This document shows, in pieces, positions 1 to 27,270 of a stretch of 64,000 nucleotides of DNA. Below the pieces are notes generated by a model. It saw only the letters and a list, made by a program, of their open reading frames with translations. It ran no database searches and had not been told where the DNA came from. Position numbers and translations under genes: made by a program. Source of the DNA: Whitmania pigra (taxonomy: Eukaryota; Annelida; Clitellata; Hirudinida; Haemopidae). Within the stretch, counting starts at the first letter, position 1, and the number at the start of each line of letters is the position of its first letter. The stretch lies in NCBI GenBank assembly GCA_021613335.1, contig JAJTWR010000239.1, forward strand, positions 62,001 to 126,000. The letters are read 5' to 3'.

Positions 1-186
1 CGATGCCAATAAATCTGAACGTTCGACAAAGTGAAGAGTGTCGAATCGAATCTGGTTCCATTATGGCTTAAAAAAGTTGTCTCAAAGTGTCCATTTACAA
101 CTTAGTTCAATCGGATTTGGTGATGTGAAAATATGGATCGAATAAGAAATAAGATGTAATTGTGAATTATTAATCAAACTAATTAC

Positions 187-14030
<13,844 letters not shown>

Positions 14031-14052
14031 ATCAGCTGATCATGTCACCTGT
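14031..14052 (-). other. Probable 5' UTR end and splice acceptor of the RhoGAP gene
   Basis: On the minus strand a good acceptor (AACAG) ends at about 14053, 22 bases before the start ATG. The first coding exon therefore probably begins with a short 5' UTR, and further non-coding exons or the promoter lie at higher coordinates. A short upstream ATG followed by an in-frame TGA sits in this leader. No upstream exon could be identified. Confidence 0.4.
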
Positions 14053-14324
14053 TGAACACCTGGTGAGTGCATTAATTAATTATTCATTTATGATAATTAG
14101 CCTTGAAAAATGCAATCAACTTAAATCAACTTATTATATTATTATATGTAGTTAATATTGTGTCGATATCGACGATGTTCATCGGATGACGTAATAATAA
14201 AAATTAATAAACTAAACACTAAATCATTCATCAACGAACTCCATATTGACACAGAGTAAATGTTTAACCTTCGATTAAGCGTGAATGAGTTTGTGTTTGC
14301 TTATTTGAGATCTCTTATTTAAGA

Positions 14325-14522
14325 TTTAATTTCTTATTTGAAATTTAATTTCTTATTTGAAATTTAATTTCTTATTTGAAATTTAATTTCTTATTTGAAA
14401 TTTAATTTCTTATTTGAAATTTAATTTCTTATTTGAAATTTAATTTCTCATTTGAGATTTAATTTCTTATTTGAGATTTAATTTCTCATTTGAGATTTAA
14501 TTTCTCATTTGAGATTTAAGGT
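14325..14522. repeat. 19-bp minisatellite, about ten copies
   Basis: Unit TTTAATTTCTTATTTGAAA repeats about ten times. Copies at the right end share a GAA to GAG change and a CTTAT to CTCAT change, as expected of local amplification with variants. Confidence 0.92.
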
Positions 14523-14689
14523 TGAAAGCAAATATTCAAACAAGTTTAAATGTAAAAAGGAACGAATTCAGCTTTTTTTACTTGAAATCTGAACTCAGTT
14601 TTCTGAAAAGAGTTTAAGAAATAGGACAGTAAGAAATGGAGGACTTATACAAAAAATTCTTTTTTTTATTAAAATAACAATTATTATAA

Positions 14690-14726
<37 letters not shown>

Positions 14727-15091
14727 TTCTAACTTTTTCATTTTGTGACAGAAGCAGTGAAAGAATAACCTGAAGAGCCAAAGTAAAAGATGGAATTTAA
14801 AAAATGGCACTCGATACGTTTATTAGGAATTAAAAGTCATTTCGTTGCAGATTGCAAATAAATTATTATTATTATTATTAGATATTATTACGTCATCCCG
14901 AACAATTTTATTCTTTTGTAATAATAACAATGATAATTTCAAATTACGACCGACTCGGTTAAAAATTGAAAGGCTTCAACCGATTTGACCTGGTCCCCTT
15001 TTGCATGTGATGGATTACGTAATAACAATTTAAATTTTAACAAATATATAATAACAACAACATATTCCCAAATGAATATTAATAACACTAA

Positions 15092-15322
<231 letters not shown>

Positions 15323-16096
15323 CAGCAATAACAAGGAGATTAACAAAAGACGTGGGCCGAAATAAGGCAGTGTACACGGGGACTGAGGCCTTGGCAGAAT
15401 GAACACAGTTGTAATCCATTATCCTTCGAATTCATTCAACCGTAACCGATTGTTAATCTTTTATTACCGCTCAGTAGGTTTAAGACTTTCTTTGCTTTAG
15501 TTATCCTATCGATATTTTCTCATGATTTAAAAATGATATAAGAATGAATTTCAATTAGAAAAACAATTAATTCACTGATGATGATCTCAATAATGATGTA
15601 GGAATTGTACAAAATGGTGTGTTACTATAAAAAGATTATCATAACTATAGTTATTATTGTTGTTGTCATGAAATAAAATAATTATATTATTATTGTGATA
15701 TAAGTTATAACAAAATACTATTAATATTAAATATTATCATTATAAATATTATAATTACTAATAATAAGTTTAACGTCAGATGATGAATTATATTGGTGAA
15801 TTAAGAATTAAGGTTTGGAAATTTATGACAAACTTTAAAGAAATTCAAATAGATAATCCAGATCGTGAAGGAGTGGATTTCAGTGAATGGAGTGAATTAT
15901 AGACTGAATTAGTGAATGGAATTAATAGAATTGATTGAGTGTATGAATGAATTAAAGATGAGTGTATGAATGAATGAATAGATGAATGATTGAGTAATCG
16001 GATGAATGAATAAATGATAAAGTAAGTGGATTTGCGACTGAACAGAAAGTTCATCAAAACATCCTTGAGAAGCACGTTAAGAATGTCGTGGAAGAG

Positions 16097-16216
16097 CAAA
16101 TGAACGAACGAACGAACGAACGAACAAACGAACGAACGAACGAACGAACGAACGAACGAACGAACGAACGAACGAACGAACGAACGAACGAACGAACGAA
16201 TGAATGAATGAATGAA
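16097..16216. repeat. (GAAC)n-(GAAT)n microsatellite at the LINE 5' border
   Basis: About 100 bases of GAAC tetramers pass into four TGAA tetramers that directly abut the LINE fragment. AATGAATGAATGA recurs right after the LINE's 3' end at about 16863. Confidence 0.95.
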
Positions 16217-16862
16217 TCTCAGCTTTAAACAGCATGCCTCCTCCATAGCAAAATCTTGCAATCATCTCATCTGGGCTATACGACACATCCGCCCACTCCT
16301 CTCGGTTGACATGACTGCTGCTCTCGCCCGCTGCCTGGTCCTCTCCCGCCTTGACTACTGCAACTCCCTCCTGTATGGCGCTCCAGCCTCTCTTACCCTC
16401 TCCTTTCAGCGCATTCAAAACAAGTTAGCCAAACTTGTTCTTCTTAATCCCTATCTCACCAGCTCCGAGGCCCTGACACAACTGCATTGGCTACCCATCC
16501 ATCTTCGCATCATCTACAAAATATCCCTGCTCACTTATCGAACATTAACCACATTCAACCCCCCTTATCTCCATCATCTCATTCGCCACCGTCACATCCC
16601 CGATCGCCTCCGCTCATCTTCTATAATTCATCTCCATCAACCTGTCCACATATCATCCATCGTCAACCGAGGCTTCTCTCATGCCTCGCCCGCCGTCTGG
16701 AATAGCCTGCCCCCCATCATCCGGTCTCAGCCCACGCTTGAGCTCTTCAAGCGCCAGCTGAAGACCCATCTCTTCAAAAAGTTCCTTGAAGAATCAAGGC
16801 GCCTCTGACGCTACGCACAAGGCGCCATAGAAATAAACTATTATTATTATTATTATTATTAT
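16217..16862 (+). mobile_element. 5'-truncated L2/CR1-type LINE, C-terminal reverse-transcriptase region
   Basis: An uninterrupted reading frame to the stop at 16806-16808 encodes the C-terminal part of a non-LTR retrotransposon RT protein: RLDYCNSLLYG, IQNKLAKLV, LHWLPIHLRIIYKI, WNSLPPIIR and FKRQLKTHLFKKF are the characteristic block order of L2-like elements. The catalytic core is missing through 5' truncation. The 3' UTR carries CGCCTCTGACGCTACGCACA and ends in an (ATT)n tail. The GC-rich codon use differs from the AT-rich surroundings. The intact frame suggests a fairly recent insertion. Confidence 0.88.
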
Positions 16863-19800
16863 TAATGAATGAATGATTAACGACGCGTAAATGAATGACT
16901 CATTATGGCACCATGGTTCGACCAGCTACTGTTGTTGTGGACTGGCTACTACAGAACAATACAGGTGCTAAGGATGACTAAACAATCCGCGAACCTCACC
17001 TTTTGTTTTTGTGAGATCAGGTGAAGGACGCATTTTATCGATGGTGCTCGACGTAAACAATCTCATTTCATTTCATTCGATCATATTTTCATATCTATTG
17101 ACATCATCGTTGTTCTCATATGCAATTGAATAATTAAAATCTTGACCAATCATGTCAGTACGCGTCGGCACAGGTCGGTAATTCAATCGCGTTTAAGTTA
17201 CGATTTCACGAAAGTCCAAGATGAAAGAAATTGTTTAACAATCGAAGGCCATTCAATTTCATTATGGGTAGTAGTGCTAATTTAGCACGCTTGACGGGTG
17301 AGCATAACTAACGCTAATGTATTGTTTAATTCAATCTTCCTGAGACATTTCAGCATAAATATTTTCATTTTTCACTTCCAAATTTCAGATTTGAAGAAGC
17401 AACTCAAACCAGCGTTATTGACGCCAGTATCCAACCTCTGTCTTTGTAGAAGACACAGCGTCCCAGTGAAACTTAATATTTCCCATGCTTGCATTCCTCA
17501 CCACTCCTGAGTCATCAGTTGAATGAACTGATGGTGATTCAAGAATGAATGAACAAACAGTGACAACGTAACAATGGCAAACAACAACAACAGCAACAGC
17601 ATCAACAACGGGAATAAAACAAGGAAATTCTTGCTTAATTAGCAGATGATTACCTCTCGTCGTACGAAATTCGTCGCCTTTGAGTCAAAACAACTCGAAT
17701 TCGACATTCAATCATTCAATCACATGAACGAATGCATGGTTGAATGGTTGTCCTGGAAACAGGATTCAGATGGATTGATTGCAATCATTTACTTTTTCCA
17801 TCATTTATTTGTTCCATTTAATTTTAAACGATCCCAGATTTAGTTTAGTCTGTAGGAAGTATTCTGGCCAATTTAATGAACAATGTACAATAAACAATAA
17901 TGCATCAAACAATTCAAAATATGGAAAATGCAACAAGTTCACGTGAATTACTCGAGTACAACTTACCAAATCTGTTCGTCGAGTAAAAAACTCAAGATGT
18001 TAGAAATTTGTTGAAAGAAAGTTTAAAATTCATTTTTATCATCAACGAAGGAGGTTCAAAGTCACAAGAGATTTGAAAAGATAAAGATCAGCAGTCCTTT
18101 CAAATAATCGTCATTAGCCTAAGGCGAATTGCATTCTAATAGAAGCTTAACCAATGCATTTCAATGCATGAATGCAATTGTTAATGGAACAATTTTATCG
18201 TTGAGCAATTCATTCCCCATTCATCTTCTAAGCTGATGCATTAACAACAACAACAACAATGCACCGCAACAGAAGCACAAAAAAACACCAAATGCACTCA
18301 ACATAATGAATCGTTAATCCATTCAGCGGCAGCTCAAACCACTTAATCGTCATTTTTTCTCAACAAATGAGCAGACGACTAAAGCAGGTGCTTGGAAAAG
18401 TAAATCTTTTTTTCATTTGAAAAAATCCGGCCATTTCAAAATTACCTTGAAACTGTTTTCATTAAACTTGCAACTAAAAACCCAAGGACAACAATAACAA
18501 CGTCATTTCCGCACGATAATTGCAACGATTACGACAAAATATTTTCTCTTGTAGAAGCGAAACTCGACAACAACAACAACAACACCGTGAAGCTCGCAAG
18601 ACGACATTTATTTATTGGTCGCTTTGGGCTGAGATGTTTGTTCGCTGTGTGCGTGGATTATAGCGCGCGTGTATCTGTGAACATCGGTGCCGTTATTTTC
18701 CAACTTGTTTTTCGTGATTTTGGTGGATATGATGATGGTCATGCTGGTCATCGTTATTATCATCATTATCATCATCATCATCATTGTTATAATCATTACC
18801 ATAATTATCATTATTATAATCGTCATTATCCTCATCATGCTCGATATGACGATTATGGTGATAGTGATGGCTAGTCACCAAATATTCTCATAATTTATAA
18901 ACATCTTCTGCTCATCGCCAGTTTCCTTCTGCAGTTCTTTTTAAAAATCAAAAAATCATTTCAATCAATTACAATTTACAACCTTCTGCAGTCTTCCTAT
19001 GAATAAATGTCAAATTACATGTGCAGCACAACCCACGACATACTGTTTAACAATCACACACCTGTGTCCACCTGGAGAGAACTCCGTGAATTGAAAAAAA
19101 AGCAAATTTTTTTTTAGAAATTGAGAATCAGAGTTGAATGAGCATGTTTTTATATTTTACGAATTGCATTCCAGACCACACAAATGCTACGATTTTAACG
19201 TTTTAAAATGTTTTTTGTGGAAAATTTTTTGGAAACAGGTAGAACAATGATTGAGCGTAAACAAGAAGCATAATGGAACAAATAGACAACCTTTGACCTC
19301 TAAATATCCTTCACCTCTTCTCGTCAATCACGTTTACATCACGCAATCTCCTTTTGGCGGGAATCTTATCAGAATATCACATTTCGTTTTTTTTTGACAA
19401 TTTTTAAGAACCATGTTGAATTGTTGAAATTTATTCGAAATTCCTGCGAAAGAAAATCTTAATTCACGTTCGTTCGACGTTTATTGATAAACTATAATTA
19501 CAATAACTATTTCTATTCGACTATTTCTCCGAAACATTTTCGTTTTTAAGAATTTCCCATTATATTTATTGCTTATTTAGTGAAATATTTCTCCTAATAA
19601 GCATTTCAATGGTTGCTTTTCAAAGGTTGTATTAATTAATGCGTGCCATTTACAAGAGATAAATGGACAACCAGATGGACATGAAATCATCATCTTCGTC
19701 GTCGTCATCGCCATCATCATCATCATCAATATTTTCAGTTCAAACAAATCTAACGTGACCTTATGAAGCTATTAACGATGATTTGCAGTCATTACTTAGT

Positions 19801-21680
19801 TTGATATTATAATAATAGTTAATATTATATAACTGACTTTATTGTTATGTCCTTTAATTATGTAATAATAAAATATGATTATACAACTAACAAATTTATG
19901 AACAGATTTGTAATTAAAAAAATTGAAGAATACAAAAAGTATAGAATAATAAATGATTTATTGGATGCTTCAGAAGAATTATTTCACTTCAAACTACAAG
20001 TGACTCGTTGTTAACGTTGTCAATGCAATGGAATTGAATGTATGTGAATTAGTCATGCATGTGAATTCGATGGTTCAAACTTGCTGTCATGTTTCAATTC
20101 AAACTCAGGAATGCTTTTTTCAAATACAACAACATTTTAAAATTTTACGGACAATTTATGAACCTATTTTGTTATAACAGCATGCGATGTCAGCTATTAA
20201 TTATTTTCCTCCAATCATTTTTATAAAAAAACTTCAAATTCAGCTGGAAATTCGATTAGTTTCTGATATCAAGATTGAATTGCAATTTGTTTCTATGTTT
20301 CTATTTTATCGGTCAAATATTTTATTTGTGTTTATTGTTTTCTAAGAAACTTTTTACTAATTTGAGTTTATTGGACAAAACTTAATATGAACTAAAATGT
20401 TATGAATAATGTCTTAATTCCGATATTATAGTACAGATGAAGATTGGCCGAATGGGTACGTTCCTGCATACAGATGTCACTGAGTGACTTAAATGACATC
20501 GCAAGTGACCTTTGACACCTTCGAGTATGTTTGTTCCTTTGGAAGAGATAAACTATGACACCGAAGTGGCACGGAATACAGGGTTAATTTCATATTGCGT
20601 CGAATTTTCCAACCACGGGTAGACAGGTGAAGAATGCGTCTGTCACCTGATAGTGTTTACCTGTAGTGCATCAGTCGGCGGTGGCGTAGATAAAATCTTT
20701 CAATTTTTGTTGGATGTTAATTATGCACCGCTTTTAATTATTCATTGTTTGCATTTAATTATGCGTTGTTTGCATTCATACATTGCGTGTTGGAATTGCA
20801 TGTCCATTATGTGTTCAAATGTTGGCTACCCACCTTCTCGAGATTCTTAGTCGGAACAACTTGTTAATGGAAAAATGAATATCATCATATCATCCGATAC
20901 CCATGATGAGGTTTTCGGTTTAAAAAAGATGTTTACAGTTTACAGTCTGCAGTCGTAGGCGGAGGAGAAGGCGAAAAATCAGTTGAAGCACGTTTTCCAC
21001 ATCCATAAAATAATATGCGATTGCGTGATTTATGTCTGGCCCTTAAATTCAATATAAGCTATAATCAATAAAGAAGCTATTTGATTTTATTAACACACTT
21101 AGTTGATTAGTCTTCATCATCATAGATCAACAGAAGAACAAGCTTCTATTTCACAAAAATTATTGTTTATGATATAAAGCAATGATTATTCGATACAATA
21201 ATATACATAAATTACTTTTCGAATTCTATTAAAACCTTTTTAGATAAATATATCTGAACAATTTATCTGATGGTATAAACTTAATCAGAAATTAAATTTC
21301 GACCTTACGGAGCTAGAGGAGATTGATTGTTAAATTCTCTTGGTGCGTTTTCCGTCACTTTTACCTTTCACAGACTCATTACTGCAAGAGTCTAGAAATC
21401 CAATAGTTAATGCAAAAAAATATATTTGCATTTAGGTTTTAAATTGGCAGGTAAGATTTGCAATTTATACAGCTATACAAAAGATGCATTTACTAGTTTA
21501 AATCCGAATAGAAATATGTTATAAAATTAAAAAAAAATAAATATTAAAAATTCCATTTTCACAAAATTTATGTTTAGTTAATTGGAACTGCTCCAAAAAA
21601 TTTTTATTTCATCTAGCTGCAACTATTTTCAAAACATGCCGTTTAAGTGATGAAAGGTTTAGCGCCGCTGTTTTGAATCT
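16863..21680. other. Gene-free stretch
   Basis: About 4.8 kb in which I find no convincing exon. It holds short AAC repeats near 17580, 18245 and 18565, an imperfect CAT/ATT array at 18721-18868, a GTCGTCATCGCCATCATC patch at 19700, and a SINE-head-like segment at 20447-20480. Small ORFs here lack splice signals or recognisable similarity. Confidence 0.5.
20447..20485 (+). repeat. Possible SINE head fragment
   Basis: GGCCGAATGGGTACG followed by TGCATAC resembles the A-box region of the SINE at 47262. No B box or tail follows. Confidence 0.35.
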
Positions 21681-21699
21681 TACAATGTATCGGCCTGCT

Positions 21700-21787
21700 A
21701 AATTAATTGATGCGAACATTGAACATTCGAATCATTTTTGCCAAGTTCATACGCGTTCCTCGCGGTTTGTTTCGGCTGCAGAGTTTC
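21700..21787 (+). other. Probable non-coding first exon of the ZFR-like gene
   Basis: A strong donor (TTTC followed by GTAAGT at 21788) and a pyrimidine-rich acceptor ending at 21883 bracket an intron just upstream of the start ATG at 21917. The exon's 5' limit is unknown; 21700 is nominal. Confidence 0.45.
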
Positions 21788-21916
21788 GTAAGTGATACTC
21801 TTCAGAATAAAAATATTATCACATCATCAGAAACCTAAATTTTAAGGCTGGGAGTGAAAGTTTTTCTCTTTAACTTTTTAGAACATCAAAGCCAGCCATT
21901 AATTAATAATTGCAAA

Positions 21917-24900
21917 ATGAACAAATCAAAAGCTCCTGGTAAGATAGTAGTCATGACGTGTTCTGTTTGCAACAGATCAATTGAAGGACTAAAGGTTAAC
22001 TTTACATTCACTTTATCTTGGAATAGATTTCACGTAATTTAGCATTTAAATTACGTTCTGCATTGGGTGTTGCTGACCAAATAATACATGAAACCATCTA
22101 TTGAATAATAATTTGTAGCAATACCATCACCATCTTGTGGGAAGGAGCCACATCAAAAACGTAGAAAAGCTTTCTGCTGAAAACTTTTTATGTTCTATGG
22201 CAAAAAACATGAATCCTGCCATAAAATCATCCCCATCACCCAGCAAAGTTCATGAAAAAAATGAACTGCAACAGACTGAGTTCAGCCTCCTCCCCAACAA
22301 GCACTGGTTTTGCAACATTTGTAATGTCGAATGTTCAGAACACAAGTCCCTCATAGCTCATTTTGAAGGAGCCAAGCATAAAAAGGTTTGAAAATATCCA
22401 ATTGTAACTTACATGTACTAAAGTTATTAAATAAACCTTTTTTAGTTTATTTTGTGTAGATAATTTACATTAGAACAATAAAAGTGTCCAGTTAAGTGAT
22501 ACCAAGGATAAAAATAGTACCATTTTAATTAGCTGGTTTTGTTCATTTTAGAATGCCAGATCAAAATCTTGCTCAACCACAGTGAAGTCCAAAGTGGAAA
22601 TTGAAAAATCTGGTTTATCTGAGAAAGGCATCGATTCACTTTTTTAATGTTATGTAATTAATTTGTTATCTTAATAATAATCGCCTGTGTCATGGATTAT
22701 TGATTGTGTGAAGATTTGAATTTGTAATCCCTTACAACATTTCTCCACTAGGAGATTTGTCTACTTCTGTTAACATAGGAAAACTTTCAGTCTTCTTGAT
22801 GTTGATCACTTTTTCCTCAGTGGTTTTTGTCAAAAAGTAAAATGTTCACTAATGTGACTGTTTTTTTCTGCAGTTTTAGAAGTAAAACGGGAAGCGAAAC
22901 CAGCCACGGAAGATAAGGACGGACTGAAAGGATGCTTAGGCATGTTCATCTTTACATTGTTTTATTTTGAAGCTGGTCTAAATGGTCAAGATAAGTAATG
23001 AAAGATATTTTATAAGTAATTTATCCACTCCTGTAAATAAACTGAAAATTTTGGGTAGAGTTCCCCCTTGCGGTGGTAATAACTAACAACAGTCTTTATG
23101 AGCCCTCGGATAAAGGTGCTACATAAATGTTGGATCGATTAAGAAGTGCCTATCGCATCCTATCCGGATAAAATAAGGCACTCAAAATGGGCTAAATACA
23201 ACTAATTAATTAATTTTAATTCAAAGGTCACGAGTTCATGAAGACGAAAAGAAACAAGAACGGAACCATCGTCTCTTACGACTGCACTTTGTGCGGAATA
23301 TCTTCAAACGGATTCACGAGCCTCCAGAGCCACATGGAAGGAAGGAAACACAGGCAGAACTACAAGGTAGGTCGAGGTTATGTTAAATTATTCAACTTAA
23401 CTCGACGATTCTTCTGCAATTAAAAGCTCGTCTTTGCAAATTGCATTGTAACGATGTATCTCCTCTGTTGTGAATTACCGATTGTATAATAATTAATGAA
23501 TTATAATAAAAATTCTATTTTATACAAATATTGTCGATAATAGTCGCAGGTGAACGGTGACATAGTGGTACAACCGAGGTCGATAAAGAGGACAGAGATG
23601 AAGCAGACGAAGAAGAAGGACAAACAGCAAGCCAGAGAGGAGTTTTGGAGAGAAAAGGAGAATCACTCGGAATCCAAGTTAACATTTGTTTTAACTTATT
23701 GTAAATTGATTAAGTTAAAATAAGTTATAATCAATTGCAAAATTATTAAGTCAACATTTGTTATAGTTAATTGTAAAATTAAGTTAATATTTATTATGAT
23801 TAGTTATGAAATTATTATTCTTAATCATTATTAGTTTATTGGCTCGATACATGTAAGGCACTTATTTAGCAGAGACTGTAGCTGTCAATGTCAGTGGAAT
23901 AAATTGATGAACCATTATTTTTATTTTATTTCTCAGGAAGACTAAATTGGCTCAGTCTTCCAAAACGAAGGTTATTATCATTCCGAATAATTTAACTTAA
24001 TAAATTAATGGTTTAATAATTTAACATAGCATTTACTAGTGTAACAGTTAATAAAACTTAATTAATATGTATTACGAAACTTATGCAGCTCCAAAAACAG
24101 CTCAAAAAAAGTGACAAGTATCTCTTAACTAAATATGAAATGATTGGAATGGACCCCAATTCGGTGAGCATATTTAAACAAATATTACTAGGTTTGCAGT
24201 ATTTTAAGAATGTAAGATAACTCGAATGACATGATAAGACAAATTTATTCCTTATGGCAAATGTATTATTGCAAATTATAATATTGGTCTGGCATAAGTT
24301 TGTCAATGTTATCTGTAATCAGTTAACTTTAACTATTCTATTTTGCTGGCAGCTTGCAACTCTTCTCTGGTTTTGTGAATGCTGTGAAGTTGCATTGAAA
24401 CTTGTTTCTGATGAATTCTTAAGCAGGTGATAAACCTTTGTTTGAGTCAAAATATTCTGATTTGTTTCTCTTGCTACTATCACAAGTCTTACTTAAGATC
24501 GCAATTGTTGTTTATCTTCAGAGATGGTCATCACCATAGCGAGGATAGCAGGAGAACTTTGAAAGGAACCATGAGGGTGGGCATCCTTAGCAATATGCAA
24601 ATCCTCAAGAATGATCGAAATTTCAGAATGGTTCTTCTCCTCTCCACAAAACCTACCCTCTCTCTCCTGGAAAGAATCTATCGTTCATTCCAGCGCCACA
24701 TCAGGGTCGGTTATTACGTTCTCCAAAACTGTTGTTTGTGTCTTTTCTCGTTACTGAGATTTCATTTCAAGTTGCTTGAATTTGATGTCTGAAATGTTTT
24801 GGATGCAAACAATTGCTTAGGTTAGAGTAAAGTTAGAAATTGTATTTGCTTGTCCCTCGTAAAAATGTTACCTTGCCTGTAAAGTGAAATTGGCCAAATT

Positions 24901-26507
24901 GAACACATCAAATTAATGCCATTCTTAAACAGTTAATAAACAGGCCACATCTCGGTCATCCGAACGAGAGGGAAACAGACTTCGAGGTGGTAATGGTGCC
25001 AGAACAAGCTTGCCTCACAATCAACGTGGCTAATCCATTCCATTTCAGCATCACCATCTCCCTTACTTCCCATCTTGTTGAACAAGATTCAATTGTCAAA
25101 GGTCAGTACTACCTTCTACTTTAACTCTCAGCCGAGCTTATTATCATAAGTCATTAAATACTTGATATCATTGTTGGTCTACGTGTTCTTTTATTATTTG
25201 TTGAATTTATAACCATTGAACATTCGACAGCAGGAGTTTTCTTTTTAGAATCAATCGCTTTTATTTAACTTAATTATTTAACATCTTCACTAAAACATGT
25301 TATACTTTCAAAAATTAAATTGTTTGACTGAAAAAAATATTTGTTGAAATTTCATTTGAATTCCTTGTCTTTCCAGACGAGACTGACTTGCTGAGCATGG
25401 AGCCTTGCATTGAGTCCTTGCAGCAGTTGCGGAGAGCAGATTGGTTCCAGGTAAATTGGTAAATTAGCGCATTGTCGTTTCATGAGGTGATCGACTCTTG
25501 TGATTGTTTGAGATGTCGCAGATACAAGTTACTAATGTTAGATTTTCAACTATTTGAGACGAATGTTTATGTGCCTTTCGAAGAATTATTTCTATTCATG
25601 TGATATTCCATAAATTGTGGTTTTTTATTTAAGATATTTTTCTTGATTAATCTTTAAATACTTTTTGTGAATTACATTTTTATCTGATCGAATGTCCATT
25701 CCGCCCAGCAGGCCAGAGCAGAGAGTCTGAATGATGGTTTAAAAATCCTGAAAATCCTCAGATACTTGAGACAGGAAGATGAGACTTGTTCTTACATCAG
25801 TGAATGGGTTTGTTTCAGTTTTATGCTTTTTTATGCTTAATGATCTGTAATGTCGTAAATATTTCTATATTGTCATAATAATAACAAAACATAAAGTTAA
25901 CCGAATGTGGGCAATTCATTTTATGCAATGGGTTTGTTTTTTTTTTTTGACTTTATTATTTTCAAATAATTTTGTAAATATATTTCACATTGTAACTCTA
26001 AAAATTTATTAGGCTAACGAACTCTTGTTAGAGAAATGCAGTTTCATTCGAGGCTCAACTTCTAGTCTCAGCAACATTTTGAGGTGCTACTTTGAACTCC
26101 TCTCATCAGGATTGTTATTTGGTAATAATCATCATCATCATCACCTTACAAGTGCTTTGAATAGAATTGAATTGAATTCCAATAAATTTGTAGATGGACC
26201 TGGTCTGCAGGATCCTTGTGAGTCTGAACCAGTGGACTTGTTCAAGGGCTTGACGAGTCAACAGAAAGAAAACATCACTTGTTATGCTCAGGTATTTTAT
26301 TTATTATTATTTATGGCTTTTTTAGTTAATGGGTCATTGAAGATTATTTTACTACAATTGGTATACTCATATTTTTTATTGCAGAAATGCTTGAGACTCA
26401 TAGCTTACATGCGGCCGCATCAATTCCTAAGCTTGCAGAAAGTTTCAAGAAAAAGGAAGCTCAGTTCAGGGAATGAATTGTCGATTCAAAGTACAAACAT
26501 GATATGA
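21917..26507 (+). CDS. ZFR-like zinc-finger RNA-binding protein with DZF domain
   Basis: Model: 21917..21994, 22119..22385, 22552..22612, 22874..22939, 23227..23366, 23550..23677, 23937..23970, 24089..24163, 24353..24426, 24522..24704, 24944..25101, 25377..25450, 25712..25807, 26013..26121, 26194..26291, 26385..26507; 587 residues. Three matrin-type C2H2 fingers (C-x2-C, H-x5-H) are visible: CSVCNRS (split by intron 1), FCNICNVEC and YDCTLCGIS. From KGTMRVGILSNMQILKNDRN onward it follows the DZF domain of ZFR (LLLSTKPTLSLLERI, CIESLQQLRRADWFQ, DGPGLQDPCE, CLRLIAYMRP). ZFR proteins bind double-stranded RNA and act in splicing and RNA regulation with ILF2/ILF3-type partners. The vertebrate protein is about 1070 residues; this one lacks the long N-terminal region. 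Two introns have unusual borders: a GC donor at 22940 and an ambiguous junction at 24704/24944. Confidence 0.9.
23045..23195 (+). repeat. Decayed SINE-like fragment in a ZFR intron
   Basis: GCCCTCGGATAAAGGTGCTA followed by ATAAATGTT parallels the middle of the SINE at 47262 at low identity. Confidence 0.35.
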
Positions 26508-27270
26508 CCTTGTTGCAAATATTCAGATTTTAAATGTTAAACTTATTTTCAGAAAAACCGAAGCTGGAAAAACTTTCGTAGGAAGATGTCGATCTTTTAA
26601 ATTTCATAAATGTTTTTTTGGGGGGGGGGGGATTGTGATCGTCGATACATTTTGCATTATTTGTTGTGCAATAAAAGCGTCTGTTAAATGTGCTAGTACC
26701 TCGAGGCGATCGCACTGTCTGCTACGCGATGCTAGTTGTCCTGGACAATAAGTTTTAAGGGGTTCAGCTCTATGGACTTTTTTGGCAAGAAACAAAGTTC
26801 GGGGACCAAGCGAATGAGACCGTGTAAAATAGATTCCAAAATTTACATCGGTCTGACATCAAGACAGCGCAATCTGCAGGACATAAATACGAGAGAATAG
26901 AGACAAAGTTGTGAACTAGGTGGAAGGACTGATATTCGTAGTGAATCTTCACAGTTTTGGGTTCACGAGAGTTGACAAGTCAATGTTTCAAAATTGAGTT
27001 TGCATGTCTGCAACAATCTTTGAAGTGGCCGTAAGTTCATAGTTTAAACAACGATGGATGCCGAACAACAGGAAAAGGGGCGGAGGTCCACGGTGTGGAG
27101 GTGGAAAACTATAAAATCACGATGCCGCCTAAGTTGATCTGTGCGGCATAGCTGTGCACACCGTAGAACTATTCCATAACTCAGCTGTTTGTTAATCCAG
27201 TTGGAATACATTTTTGAATTTAGAGACGTATGCCTTTGTAATTTAGGTGCTGATAGACTGTTCATTCACA
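26508..27270. other. 3' flank of ZFR-like gene, entry to the transposon island
   Basis: Contains a (G)12 run at 26619-26631 and the polyadenylation signal. No further exon was seen. Homology to the island's inverted arms begins at about 27270. Confidence 0.5.
26671..26676 (+). promoter_or_regulatory. Polyadenylation signal of the ZFR-like gene
   Basis: AATAAA 164 bases after the stop codon, the first canonical hexamer downstream. Confidence 0.6.

Noticed and set aside
1..14. Possible next RhoGAP exon after an acceptor-like GTTCAG
   Set aside because: Only 14 bases remain before the window edge, too few to test against the family.
15845..16418. ORFs with repeated FVRS motifs
   Set aside because: Direct translation of the (GAAC)n microsatellite, partly joined to the LINE's opposite strand.
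24058..24306. Minus-strand 82-residue ORF within the ZFR-like gene
   Set aside because: Antisense to exon 24089..24163 and its flanking introns; no independent support.
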